Below, piece by piece: positions 36,501 to 49,200 of a stretch of 64,000 nucleotides of DNA. The first letter of the stretch is position 1, and each line of letters starts with the position of its first letter. Source of the DNA: Panorpa germanica (taxonomy: Eukaryota; Arthropoda; Insecta; Mecoptera; Panorpidae); the NCBI GenBank assembly GCA_963678705.1, contig OY783215.1, positions 310,001-374,000 of the forward strand, written 5' to 3'. The notes under the pieces are model-generated. The model worked only from the letters and a program-made list of their open reading frames with translations. It did not search any database and was not told where the DNA came from. The translations under genes were made by a program, and so were the position numbers.

Positions 36501-37521
36501 GTCCATATACTTGTACTCGGATGTTTTGAAGACGATTTCTATTATGGAAATATGAATCTCATGCATAAATTTTAATATTTTTCCTACTACCCCTTCAAAT
36601 AAAACATATACATATTGGTTTCTCTAATGATGGGGGTAGTTACAGCGTAAAGATTTTCATTCTTTGTTATTTTGTGATACGTTTCACATTATAGAGAAGA
36701 TATTTTACTTTTGTTCAATTCTAATTTTTAATTCTAGATATTAGACAACAGCGCAAGTAGTCTATTGTAGTTCGCATCAACTTATTCGTCTCTTAGGTGT
36801 TGAAAGGTGAAATGGTTTCGTCATTTGCAGAGACTGAATTCTGAACAAACTATTTCATACGAATAAATATGATCAAATTGTTTTCTGGAATATTTTGAAC
36901 CAGTGCAATTACAAGTTACATTAGCATTTGATATAATTGAAACTATATATTAAGTTTTCTGTATTCAATTTCTAAACCATGCTGCGTTGGTTGACGATCT
37001 CCCATGGTGTTACTACAGTTTCTAATTTTTATTTCCAACCATGATATCTATTGAACGTATACTACGTCTAATGCAGCTATTAAATATTCAGAACTACAGG
37101 TAAATAAACAATTAACATTATTTTTAATCCCATAAATTAAATTTCTCGTTTTAAATCAAAATTAGACAATAAACAATTACCGTTGGTATTAAAAGTAGAT
37201 GTCGTTGGTTCAGTCTCAAAAGCAATTAAACGACAGTAGTCATGTAATATGCTAATGAGATGTATTGGGTTTCTTCTGCTGTTGACTAGGATGAACAAAC
37301 AGATCGAGCTACCACGGTGCTATGGTAGGCACAATATGATTTAACACCTTCTGATAGGAATAAGAAATTTGGTAAATAAAATAAATTTGTCAGATACAGA
37401 AGATACTTACAATTGTGTTTTAAAAATCATCTTTTTCTTGCCAAAAACTTAATAGAAGAAAGTGAGGATTTAACCTCAAAATTACTTTCTCATCAAGCTC
37501 TTTCACTTTACCGAAAACAAG
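33503..37521. other. non-coding stretch with one strong hairpin
   Basis: No gene recognised. A perfect 15-bp-arm hairpin lies at 35167-35202, and an unpaired hAT-like end (CAGCGGTTCCCAATATTTGG) begins at 35546. The 100-codon frame at 35234-35536 (+) has a few cysteines but no domain and ends at the hAT-like end, so it is not called. Confidence 0.45.
35167..35202. repeat. perfect hairpin, 15-bp arms, 6-nt loop
   Basis: CAATAAAATCAGTGA, loop CCACTT, then the exact reverse complement TCACTGATTTTATTG. It could be the collapsed ends of a small MITE or an RNA hairpin. No function is assigned. Confidence 0.6.
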
Positions 37522-37809
37522 CAGGGTCTTGGGGTCTCGCATTCTCGCGCAATAACCCAAGTAGAAAAATTCATTACTATATATGTATTTGAATCTCGCG
37601 CCTCGCTCTTTAGAAATCCCACTAGAATCACTGCGTCTTCTTTTAAGGCATTCATGTACCTTAGTTTATCATCATTAATATTTGTCATGTTATTTGTAAT
37701 TTGTCATATCAAATTTTATTTCTCGTCAATTATCATCAAAAATATTTACTTACAATTTACATAATTTATACAAAGAACAAGTGCCTCGCAATGAGTAAGG
37801 CCGTCCCTG
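37522..37809 (-). mobile_element. hAT-like non-autonomous element, family A, second copy
   Basis: From GGTCTCGCATTCTCGCGCAA to AAGTGCCTCGCAATGAGTAA it matches 16730-17005. The right end on the opposite strand begins CAGGGACGGCCTTACTC. The left end is shorter (CAGGGTCTTGGGG) and lacks the ~70 bp of GC-rich terminus seen at 16654, so the copy is probably 5'-truncated or rearranged. No clear 8-bp duplication was found. Confidence 0.6.
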
Positions 37810-40658
37810 CCAGAACCTCAAACATTTAACCTAAAAAGACGGTTTTGCTTCTGTACTATTAGGAGTTCTTGTGAGCTTGCAGTCCGGATAATAAAATGCA
37901 CATAATATTCTCGTACGTGATGTAGATGAACAGGAAACTGCATTATCATTTTTCATGCATAATGTGGAAAGAATATACATTTTGCTATTACAAGCAAATT
38001 CGTTGTAGAATATAAGGAACATATTGTATTATTTTAATCTATTATACTTTTGATGGATTGTACACATCATGAGCTATTCGTACTTTCGTATCCAGAAGGC
38101 ACACCATCATCGTGAACAACAACCCTTTAGATAAAAAGATCATTGACTACAACGAAATAAATGAATCATCTGGAAAACTGGGATTTGTTCGGATAGCTAG
38201 CAACTGCACACATATACAGAACTCCCTTCCGCGTATTTAGGCCTCAAAACGTACATCAAATATTTACTTCCAGGAAATTAATTTCATTTATTTCAAAATC
38301 GTGCTGTTTTATTGCTAGATATATTTAGCGGAACTTTATCACTTTTTTATATTCCAAATTATTTTGATAGGTGTTTAATTTATTTGTCGATCTATTGTTT
38401 TGTTACATTTTCTCTTATTTCTACAATTTATTTTAATTTACTAAACTTTTTAATTAGAAAATACATTTTAAAGAATGTATGTTTATTAATTTATGTAAAT
38501 TTTGTCATGAAAGCCGCTAAATACAAACATAAACTTATGTACATATTATTTAAAGTAAAATGTGTTACTGCAAGACTTTATTAACTGCAAAAAACATATA
38601 TTAATGTCGTCAAACATAAATTTTCTTATGTAATCTTACATTATATTAACGAACATGTACGTAAAAGGTAAAAAAAACATCATATTAAATAAACCTTAAA
38701 TTTTGATATTCAAAAGAATTATTTACATGTTAGTAAATAAGAAAACTAAAGGATATTATAATTCTACAGACATTCCAAAGACTCAAGTGTGGAAGACACA
38801 TATATTATAGAATAGGAGAATAAATTACCTAATAATCTCAAAATAATAAATTAATTTACAGAAATTTAAAACATTTGACAAAAAAAAATGTTTGTATAAT
38901 ACAAACTCATTAAAGTGAATCGAAAGTTATTTTGTACAGCATGTTTAACAATAAATTATAAAGAAAACATTAGTTTTATTTGACCTTGAACACCTTTAAT
39001 TAATGATGCCATTCATAAACAGTACGTCCCGTTCTAATCTCTCGATGTCGCGATGCCACACACACACACACACCGCAGCATTCCAACGTTCCAGCAACTC
39101 ATCTCAGGATATACGAGCTGTATAATGAACCAGGCGCCATTTGTTACGTAGTTAACACTTTCTTCTGGATGGATTTAGACAATTCTTTTATTTATTTTAA
39201 ATTTATGATATATACGCAGTGTAACATTAACGCTCTTTGTTCAAATGAATCATATTTTACGTTGGTTTATTTAAAGAAATTAATAAATACATTTATTTGT
39301 AGATAAAGCCCAGTACACACCTTAACGCTTTTTACTATCTACTTGTTAATTTATAACGCAAAGCAGTAATTTAAGTAAGCCATATATTATCGTGAAGAAA
39401 TTCTTGAAAAAGTTTTCGTCCAATATTTATAAGTTTTTTCATAATTAATTCTCAAAGAAAATAGTCCACATTGTTTATAAACTAGAGTCATGCATTAATA
39501 ATCCAGTTCCATGGGAAATTGTTTAAAATCACATTTTTGTACAGCTTTTCCATGTTTTATATTTATATACGTACACGTACATGCACGTTTCATGCCAGCG
39601 TAACCTTCACCTACTAGTTCAACACACGTTTACTTTTTGTTTAAAACATTTAATGAAGTCCACAGGGAAATATTAAAAACGCAAGTCTTCGTGTACCGTC
39701 TTCGCACCTCTAGCCGAGGTATTAAATTCAATGCAGAAAAAGTTATCAAAGAATGTGTGATAAAAACAAAGCAACATTACTTTTTAAAACCCAGATGTTT
39801 ATGTTATTCTTGCTGTTTATATAGTCGTTATATTAAGATCTAAATTCCACCAGAGCCTAGTATTCCACAAGGCCCAATACAGTCTAAGTTACGATGATGA
39901 CGTGAACAAAATTAAAATTCTATTCGCTGGAGCAAAACAGCAAAATAAAAACAACTGCAAGAAGTACCAAGTTTCTTGGTATTATTTATTTATACGTATT
40001 CATTTTCTTGTTTCGTTGTTTGCTATGGGTTTGCAGGGATGGGCTAATATATGCTTTGGCGCGGTACAACTGTTTTATTCAGATCAATTTCATACAAATA
40101 TTTAAAAACAAAAATTCTCTAGCTTGAATAGTGAAGTAAATATTTTATAAACAAGTACTTGCGGATGGGTGAATAGAATGTATTAAGTTACATATTGCTT
40201 GAGTTTGGACGTGTTGCACAACCTCTCCCAACAAATGATTGATGTCACACTGATGTGGACGATGCATTATAAGCTACGCTGCAGTGAATGACATACTAAT
40301 CTGGCAACATTTTAAATAAAAACAAATAATTCCAGAGCGATTTATTTATAACTCAACTGCTATTAATCTTACAAATTTACAAACCAAGTGAAAGTATTAA
40401 GACAGTATTTAGCATGTAGCTCATATATTATTTGTAACAATACCTCTCCGTCCTACTTTTATTATTTGTTTACTGTTAATAATTGTGCGAAGATAATAAA
40501 CTAAGATTAAATTAAAATGATTGCACACATTAAACGCTTATAAAGTAAATAGTAGGTGGGCAAATTAATATTAATTTATAACCTAAAATAATCTGACATT
40601 TATGATTTAGTTAAAGTTATAAAATTATACATCAACAATATTTACATAAGCATCTTAC
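37810..40658. other. AT-rich non-coding stretch with a CA microsatellite
   Basis: No gene seen. A short (CA)n run lies at about 39058-39073. The 90-codon frame at 38312-38584 is Phe/Ile/Leu/Tyr-rich in the way AT-rich noise reads, and is not called. Confidence 0.5.
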
Positions 40659-40667
40659 ATGAAGAGG
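40659..40667 (+). repeat. 9-bp target duplication, left copy
   Basis: ATGAAGAGG, identical to 44772-44780 on the other side of the Foldback-like element. Confidence 0.85.
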
Positions 40668-41090
40668 ACGTCGGTGAAGTTAGCAGCGCGGTCTAGCAGC
40701 GCGATGGAAACTAGTGGTGTGAATAACATAGCTGTCTACAGTCTCATAGAGAATATTCGAAATTGCTATTATACAGTTCAAATGCAAACTTAACCGTCAT
40801 TATTGTTACTATTGACATAAATACAAAATGTAATAATAGAAAATAAACATTTGCAATCATATATTAGCACTAAGGAATAATAAACGTCTATACAAAAATA
40901 GAATTATTTTAACGAATATGCAAACATTAGAATAATTAACTTCTCATCTTTATTTTTATAAAATACTTAACACGTTAAGAGTGTTTACTTTAAATAACTA
41001 TATTTTAAATTCAAAACAATATAATAAATTCGGAATTACAGGTATTTGAATAGTGTTGTATTTCATACACTCAGGTAAATATGCTGATAT

Positions 41091-41785
41091 AAAAACTGAA
41101 AAAAAAGGAATTATACATCTTTATTTTTTAATAAAATTAAACGTGTGTATAGTATACACTATACATAACAATAATTTAAATTCAAAACCATGGAAAAATA
41201 AATTAGATTTGGAGGTACAGGTCTTTGAAAAGTGTTATATTTCATACGCACAGATATACTTGGTGATACAAAGCGCAAGTAATCAAAGATAGCAGCGCGA
41301 AGATAAACTCAAAAAAAAAGGAATTATACATATTTATTTTTTAATGAAATTAAACGTGTGTATAGTATACACTATACATAACAATAATTTAAATTCAAAA
41401 CCATGGGAAAATAAGTTAGATTCAGAGATACAGGTCTTTGAAAAGTGTTATATTTCATACGCACAGATATACATGGTGATATAAAAACTCAAAAAAAAGG
41501 AATTATACATATTTATTTTTTAATAAAATTAAACGTGTGTATAGTATACACTATACATAACAATAATTTAAATTCAAAACCATGGGAAAATAAGTTAGAT
41601 TCGGAGATACAGGTCTTTGAAAAGTGTTATATTTCATACGCACAGACATACATGGTGATATAAAAACTCAAAAAAAAGGAATTATACATATTTATTTTTT
41701 AATAAAATTAAACGTGTGTATAGTATACACTATACATAACAATAATTTAAATTCAAAACCATGGGAAAATAAGTTAGATTCGGAG
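41091..41785 (+). repeat. tandem array, + orientation, four monomers
   Basis: Monomers are marked by GTATAGTATACACTATAC at 41148, 41360, 41539 and 41718, with spacings of 212, 179 and 179 bp. The 212-bp type carries an extra ~33 bp containing TAGCAGCGCG (41290-41299). Copies are nearly identical, suggesting recent amplification or gene conversion. Confidence 0.85.
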
Positions 41786-41815
41786 AGTTGATTTTCTTTG
41801 AGAGTTAGATTTTTG

Positions 41816-44340
41816 AGTTTTTATATCACCATGTATATCTGTGCGTATGAAATATAACACTTTTCAAAGACCTGTATCTCTGAATCTAACTTATTTTCCC
41901 ATGGTTTTGAATTTAAATTATTGTTATGTATAGTGTATACTATACACACGTTTAATTTTATTAAAAAATAAATATGTATAATTCCTTTTTTTTGAGTTTA
42001 TCTTCGCGCTGCTATCTTTGATTACTTGCGCTTTATATCACCATGTATATCTGTGCGTATGAAATATAACACTTTTCAAAGACCTGTACCTCCGAATCTA
42101 ATTTATTTTCTCCTGGTTTTGAATTTAAATTATTGTTATGTATAGTGTATACTATACACACGTTTAATTTCATTAAAAAATAAATATGTATAATTCCTTT
42201 TTTTTGAGTTTATCTTCGCGCTGCTATCTTTGATTACTTGCGCTTTGTATCACCAAGTATATCTGTGCGTATGAAATATAACACTTTTCAAAGACCTGTA
42301 CCTCCAAATCTAATTTATTTTTCCATGGTTTTGAATTTAAATTATTGTTATGTATAGTGTATACTATACACACGTTTAATTTTATTAAAAAATAAAGATG
42401 TATAATTCCTTTTTTTTGAGTTTTTATATCACCATGTATATCTGTGCGTATGAAATATAACACTTTTCAAAGACCTGTATCTCCGAATCTAACTTATTTT
42501 CCCATGGTTTTGAATTTAAATTATTGTTATGTATAGTGTATACTATACACACGTTTAATTTTATTAAAAAATAAATATGTATAATTCCTTTTTTTTGAGT
42601 TTTTATATCACCATGTATGTCTGTGCGTATGAAATATAACACTTTTCAAAGACCTGTATCTCCGAATCTACCTTATTTTCCCATGGTTTTGAATTTAAAT
42701 TATTGTTATGTATAGTGTATACTATACACACGTTTAATTTTATTAAAAAATAAATATGTATAATTCCTTTTTTTTTGAGTTTTTATATCACCATGTATAT
42801 CTGTGCGTATGAAATATAACACTTTTCAAAGACCTGTATCTCTGAATCTAACTTATTTTCCCATGGTTTTGAATTTAAATTATTGTTATGTATAGTGTAT
42901 ACTATACACACGTTTAATTTTATTAAAAAATAAATATGTATAATTCCTTTTTTTTGAGTTTATCTTCGCGCTGCTATCTTTGATTACTTGCGCTTTATAT
43001 CACCATGTATATCTGTGCGTATGAAATATAACACTTTTCAAAGACCTGTACCTCCGAATCTAATTTATTTTCTCCTGGTTTTGAATTTAAATTATTGTTA
43101 TGTATAGTGTATACTATACACACGTTTAATTTCATTAAAAAATAAATATGTATAATTCCTTTTTTTTGAGTTTATCTTCGCGCTGCTATCTTTGATTACT
43201 TGCGCTTTGTATCACCAAGTATATCTGTGCGTATGAAATATAACATTTTTCAAAGACCTGTACCTCCAAATCTAATTTATTTTTCCATGGTTTTGAATTT
43301 AAATTATTGTTATGTATAGTGTATACTATACACACGTTTAATTTTATTAAAAAATAAAGATGTATAATTCCTTTTTTTTGAGTTTTTATATCACCATGTA
43401 TATCTGTGCGTATGAAATATAACACTTTTCAAAGACCTGTATCTCCGAATCTAACTTATTTTCCCATGGTTTTGAATTTAAATTATTGTTATGTATAGTG
43501 TATACTATACACACGTTTAATTTTATTAAAAAATAAATATGTATAATTCCTTTTTTTTGAGTTTTTATATCACCATGTATGTCTGTGCGTATGAAATATA
43601 ACACTTTTCAAAGACCTGTATCTCCGAATCTAACTTATTTTCCCATGGTTTTGAATTTAAATTATTGTTATGTATAGTGTATACTATACACACGTTTAAT
43701 TTTATTAAAAAATAAATATGTATAATTCCTTTTTTTTGAGTTTTTATATCACCATGTATATCTGTGCGTATGAAATATAACACTTTTCAAAGACCTGTAT
43801 CTCTGAATCTAACTTATTTTCCCATGGTTTTGAATTTAAATTATTGTTATGTATAGTGTATACTATACACACGTTTAATTTTATTAAAAAATAAATATGT
43901 ATAATTCCTTTTTTTTGAGTTTATCTTCGCGCTGCTATCTTTGATTACTTGCGCTTTATATCACCATGTATATCTGTGCGTATGAAATATAACACTTTTC
44001 AAAGACCTGTACCTCCGAATCTAATTTATTTTCTCCTGGTTTTGAATTTAAATTATTGTTATGTATAGTGTATACTATACACACGTTTAATTTCATTAAA
44101 AAATAAATATGTATAATTCCTTTTTTTTGAGTTTATCTTCGCGCTGCTATCTTTGATTACTTGCGCTTTATATCACCATGTATATCTGTGCGTATGAAAT
44201 ATAACACTTTTCAAAGACCTGTACCTCCAAATCTAATTTATTTTTCCATGGTTTTGAATTTAAATTATTGTTATGTATAGTGTATACTATACACACGTTT
44301 AATTTTATTAAAAAATAAAGATGTATAATTCCTTTTTTTT
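41816..44340 (-). repeat. tandem array, - orientation, thirteen monomers with higher-order repeat
   Basis: The marker GTATAGTGTATACTATAC occurs at 41928, 42140, 42352, 42531, 42710, 42890, 43102, 43314, 43493, 43672, 43851, 44063 and 44275. Spacings run 212, 212, 179, 179, 180 and then repeat, giving a five-monomer higher-order unit of about 961 bp present about two and a half times. The long monomers carry CGCGCTGCTA (42005, 42217, 42967, 43179, 43928 and 44140). Confidence 0.85.
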
Positions 44341-44771
44341 CAGTTTTTATATCAGCATATTTACCTGAGTGTATGAAATACAACACTATTCAAATACCTG
44401 TAATTCCGAATTTATTATATTGTTTTGAATTTAAAATATAGTTATTTAAAGTAAACACTCTTAACGTGTTAAGTATTTTATAAAAATAAAGATGAGAAGT
44501 TACTTATTCTAATGTTTGCATATTCGTTAAAATAATTCTATTTTTGTATAGACGTTTATTATTCCTTAGTGCTAATATATGATTGCAAATGTTTATTTTC
44601 TATTATTACATTTTGTATTTATGTCAATAGTAACAATAATGACGGTTAAGTTTGCATTTGAACTGTATAATAGCAATTTCGAATATTCTCTATGAGACTG
44701 TAGACAGCTATGTTATTCACACCACTAGTTTCCATCGCGCTGCTAGACCGCGCTGCGAACTTCACCGACGT

Positions 44772-44780
44772 ATGAAGAGG
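44772..44780 (+). repeat. 9-bp target duplication, right copy
   Basis: ATGAAGAGG, directly repeated from 40659-40667. Confidence 0.85.
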
Positions 44781-46220
44781 AGCTTACGAAATGTTAATAA
44801 GATAACTACAAAAAATATGTTTGGAAGATTTACGGATGTTGCTGAATATAAAAAACATTTCGTAATTGCTTCTAAAGTGATTGATTACTTTTTAAGGCAT
44901 TTATAAAGTGCTGGATAATTGTTACATTGTCCTGGTTCATGAAATATGTTTGCTTAGACTCCAACGTGACCTTAGACGCATTGTACAGGAGTCTTAAAAC
45001 GATAGTACCATTTATATATTATTGCACCAGATGTTAAAATATATTATTTAAATATTATGATGGCATATTTTTTATTTGCGTTTCAAACCCTCTGCGTCTG
45101 ACTCTTTTTGTTTAACCCTTCTACCGGCCATGTGATCCACACAAGAAGAACCTCGTACCGTAGCACTGAACAGTTAGCACTGAATGTTAATTTTCAGATG
45201 TTTTACGATCTTGTTAAGCATTTACTGAAACAGATGTTATGTATTTTATTGTTCTAGCGGTATTTTTTCTAACTAATATATGGTTTTTGAACATGAATAT
45301 TTTTATTACTATATCACATTTCAAATTTCTTTTGTTAAACCTCGTGTTGCAGCAAGCTGCATTTAATTTGTGTGGACGCACACACACACTCGCTAGTAGA
45401 AGTGGCTAATCTGAGAACCATGTTGTAGTTGGGATAGGGTATTGTATTATGAACTCATTAAGACCGGTCGCGTCAAGTGTGGTCGTTTTTTATAAACTGA
45501 AAAGATAGTTAGTAGTAGTACTGCTTGCTCGTGTAATACGCAGTATCTTGTCCTTTTTAGATGATCAGATCAGACGAAATGTTCGCTTATTATATGTGTA
45601 AACATGTAAATACGTGAAACCTTATTCCTGACATTCACTCAAAGTAATATTATGGAAACCTCTTCTTCTTTTCTCTAAATCCTCTACGATTTTTTGAAAA
45701 GAAAGAAGAGGTTATAATGTAGAAAGACTACTCTTAGATTTTTGATAATAAAATGTCCGATCTGGTCGTGCAAAACGCCCTTGAGGTTCTATTATATATC
45801 ATGCAATATTATTAATATCCTAATCGCTTATTTAATTTAATGCAGCAGCATTTTCGCGTGCATTTCAGTTCTCCACGGGCAACGCACGACAAGAATCATT
45901 AATGTGTTTGTATTTCAAAAACTCGACATTTTTTTGTTATAATTAATAATTACAGTTAGAATGAAGTCTACAGCACTTTCTAACTAGTTTGTTCTTTTGG
46001 TTATTTTGCAGTAACGGGAGTAGTCAAGTATAAATCTGATTTTGATAACGAAACATTTTCTAATTAACTGTTTCCTGTGATAAGAGCATAAAATGTATAA
46101 AACGGTTTTAAGAATTTTATGTGACCTAACCTCCAATTATACATTTTATAGTAGTAATAAATGGAATATGTTAAATGAACTAAAGTTTCAATATTAAACT
46201 ACTTTATCTTATGCTTTATA
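44781..46220. other. AT-rich non-coding stretch
   Basis: No gene or complete repeat recognised after the Foldback-like element. An 84-codon frame at 44652-44906 (+) runs out of the element into the flank and is chance. Confidence 0.5.
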
Positions 46221-46274
46221 TATAGTTCCAAATGCGAGAGTAATTCACGCCGAACTCTCGTAATTTGAACTATA
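46221..46274. repeat. TATAGTTC-family ends fused face to face (54-bp hairpin)
   Basis: TATAGTTCCAAATGCGAGAG is followed after a short loop (TAATTCACGCCGA) by ACTCTCGTAATTTGAACTAT. These are the two terminal repeats of the family seen at 18658-18832 with nearly all of the interior missing. It may be an internally deleted copy or a minimal MITE. Confidence 0.55.
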
Positions 46275-49200
46275 ATACCATATAATATTAATATAAATAT
46301 TGATATAGTAAAGTAAATTATTAACCAAAAAAGTTATAACCCATTGTACTGATATACTCGTATAGTTCAAAATTGTTTTTAAATGCAGTCAGTAGCCGGC
46401 AGCTGTTATATTGATCATTGATTGGTTTTATAAAATATTCACAATGCAATCTACAATAACTAATTAAAAAGTTAATTATGAAAATTGCTTACAGCCATTA
46501 CAATAGAGTGAATAACTTCATTGACATAAGCTACATGAAAAAATATATTTATCGTTCAAATATCCGTATCCGTAACTCAAAAATAATGAGAGCTAATAAA
46601 ATTAAAATGATTCAATTTCACTATGAGTCATCTTCAAACAAGCAGACAATTTATTTAAAAACTTAAGGCATCTATTCGCTGCAAAAACAATTTTTTAACG
46701 TAATACATTAAAGTGTGTGGACTTTAGAGAATTGTGTTGTATTTCCAAGAAGCCCAACATCCCTAGACGGTATAAAAGTAATCTATCTAGAAACCAGCGA
46801 ACAAATGCGTAATAAAACACAACTCACTCGATTTAATAAAGGTTGCCTGCCACTCGGTTCGTGTTGATGGGGTGGAAGCGGGAAGGTAGTGAATGTCATG
46901 TGTTTATGCTAACAGTGTCAACCCTTATATACAGAAGGAAAATGTCATTGGAATGATGCATATACTTGCAAAAGAATTATCCATCCACAAAAATGTAGAA
47001 AGAAATTCTGATGACTGTTACGGTTTTCAAATTCTCGTGATCGTCTATCACACTTGATTGTAATTCAATATCTTAATCAATCATTGGTTTTACCTAAAAT
47101 ATGATTTCTGAACACCTGCTATATAATTCTATGCACGCCTCTGTCATTATATTGTCAAAATGTAGCAAGATAGTTCAATCCTCCACGTAAATATGTAAAA
47201 TGATATCTCTGTATTCCCCAATGTAGAAAAATAACCGACACAAAAATTGAGGCGCACCGCGCAGTACTAAATTATTCTGTGGTGGATCGTGGATTTAAAT
47301 TGTCTCTTTACAACGTTCATATATAAAAAAGAATAAAACCAAAATAATTTAAACGATTCAAACTACATTTAAAAAAAAATACGTTTTTTATGGTAATAAA
47401 ACTATATATAAAAACCGATACTTATATAATGTATAGTCTGTATGTTTCGAGCATATATTTTCATAATACAGATACGTAACTGTGAAGGTTTTCCTACTTT
47501 TAATCCCTGCCAATTGTGTACGTGTACCACAGGTTCACCATTCCTGTAATATACTATAAGTATACTTATATTAAGTGGTTTTTACTTTATTACTTTAGCA
47601 TGTGGTTCAAATATCATACAAAAATTATTAGCTGAAGAAAAGTTTTCAAAAATTGTTTTACATATACTCGTAATTTATTTTGACAAGATGGTTCGTTCAT
47701 TAACTCGACAACTTTGCGAGTGAATTCTTAATTTATTAACATTTCTTAATTATGTAGCGATTAATTTAAATAATCTTGAATATTCTCTTTATTAATTAAG
47801 AAGAGTTGTTAGCTAAATGACAACAGTTAACGACTGGTTAAATTTATTTACAAACATACATATGTGTGTTAGAAAATTCTAAACTTACGGCTTAGATTAA
47901 TTAATTTACTTCGAGATGTTAAATTATAACAATCTGTTAAAAATTATAGAGAATTACCAAATAGTAATTGCGTTAGGTTATTAGTTAAACTGAATTTAAC
48001 AGGCAGTTACTAATTTTAAATACGAAATTATAAAACATTATTTTAATTAATTAGTATAGATTAACCTTTAACACTAGCTGGAAGTTTTTGACTTGTAATC
48101 ATTTGTGATTTTACGACTTATATATGAGTTGGTTGCCGATACAAAAAAAAATCAGAAATATTTGAAAAATTGTGGTCATGGTAGTTAAAAACATCTTAAG
48201 GTGTTTCAATTTTCGAAAAAAAACCTAGAATTCCTAAACAAAATGAGATAAATTCTTTTTTTCTTTTTTTCTTGTGTAGTAATGAGCAGGACCATCTTCT
48301 GGTGCCGGCTTATCGTTGAATTTTGGGACACCCTGTATCTACAAGTGTCCTTCCTATCTGATTCAATACGCAGATAACTCATAAATGCAATGAAACAAAA
48401 TTATAATACAGATAAACTTGTCGAACACGGTTGGAATACTTGTAACTCGAATATTGTTTTGTCGTTATCTCGAAACGTAGATTCGGACGATCGATATGTT
48501 CTTACTCATACGTTTCTTATTACACTTTCTTCATCTTCCGTGAGAAGAGAATATAATTTCAGTAAACTGATATAACCTTCAACTTTAAAGCAAGTAAATA
48601 GAAGTTATTATTTATTTAATATCTTCCAAACTGCTTTTAAATCTGTCGCTAACAATGTACTAGAGTTTGTCTCATTTATGAATCATTAGGCGGTCCCCCC
48701 CCCATCTCTAGCCCCCTCTCATACACTTAAATCAGACGGAGCGGTTTGTTGACAGACGCTGTGGTGTAAATTGAAATAAACGATTACTTTTTGTGTTACA
48801 TTTAAATAAATCTGTTGACGCATTACGACATAAGCCGCGGTTGTCAGCGGAGGTTTTTTCTGATTTTAATAAATTATGTTCCCGAGTCTAAATGACGCGA
48901 AGGATAGACGAAACATGTTGGGAAACAGTTCTACATTACAAAAAAAATTATAATCTTTATTATATGTGCTTTATATTTTAACTTTATGTTCCTTCTAATA
49001 GTTGGGGCAATTACTAAGACATAATGTGTAATAATACATGAAATAAAGACTAATTAAGGATGATAATCGTCTAATTGTAAATAGCTTTAATTGTTATTAA
49101 TTTAATTTAATAATTCAAGTACTTAGTAATTCAATTCAATGTATATTATTTGTTCCTTATTGTTACAACAACAAATGTTTAACATCTGGGAATCATTACT

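Larger units (their letters stand above)
40668..44771. mobile_element. Foldback / Mutator-like element with giant inverted repeats
   Basis: The ends are ACGTCGGTGAAGTTAGCAGC on the left and its mirror, with one change, on the right. The element is flanked by a perfect 9-bp direct repeat, ATGAAGAGG (40659-40667 and 44772-44780). A 9-bp duplication fits Mutator-type elements and the Drosophila Foldback elements, which likewise have long inverted ends made of tandem repeats. The ~420-bp outer arms (40668-41090 and 44340-44771) differ at only a few positions that I could see. Inside are tandem arrays in opposite orientation meeting near 41786-41815. No transposase is encoded; the repeated 72-79 codon frames are a by-product of the monomer. 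Length is 4104 bp. The intact duplication and near-identical arms point to recent insertion. Confidence 0.85.

Noticed and set aside
41053-44386. Repeated 72-79 codon open frames starting MLYFI in the tandem arrays
   Set aside because: They are the same frame read through each monomer and extend across monomer junctions. Identity at the DNA level explains them, they occur on both orientations of an inverted array, and no protein feature is seen.
40668-44771. CRISPR-like array
   Set aside because: Repeat units are long (179/212 bp), contiguous without unique spacers, inverted and bounded by a target duplication: a transposon, not CRISPR.
44652-44906. 84-codon open frame at the right end of the Foldback-like element
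   Set aside because: It spans the element's terminus, the target duplication and the flank, and so cannot be an ancestral gene.
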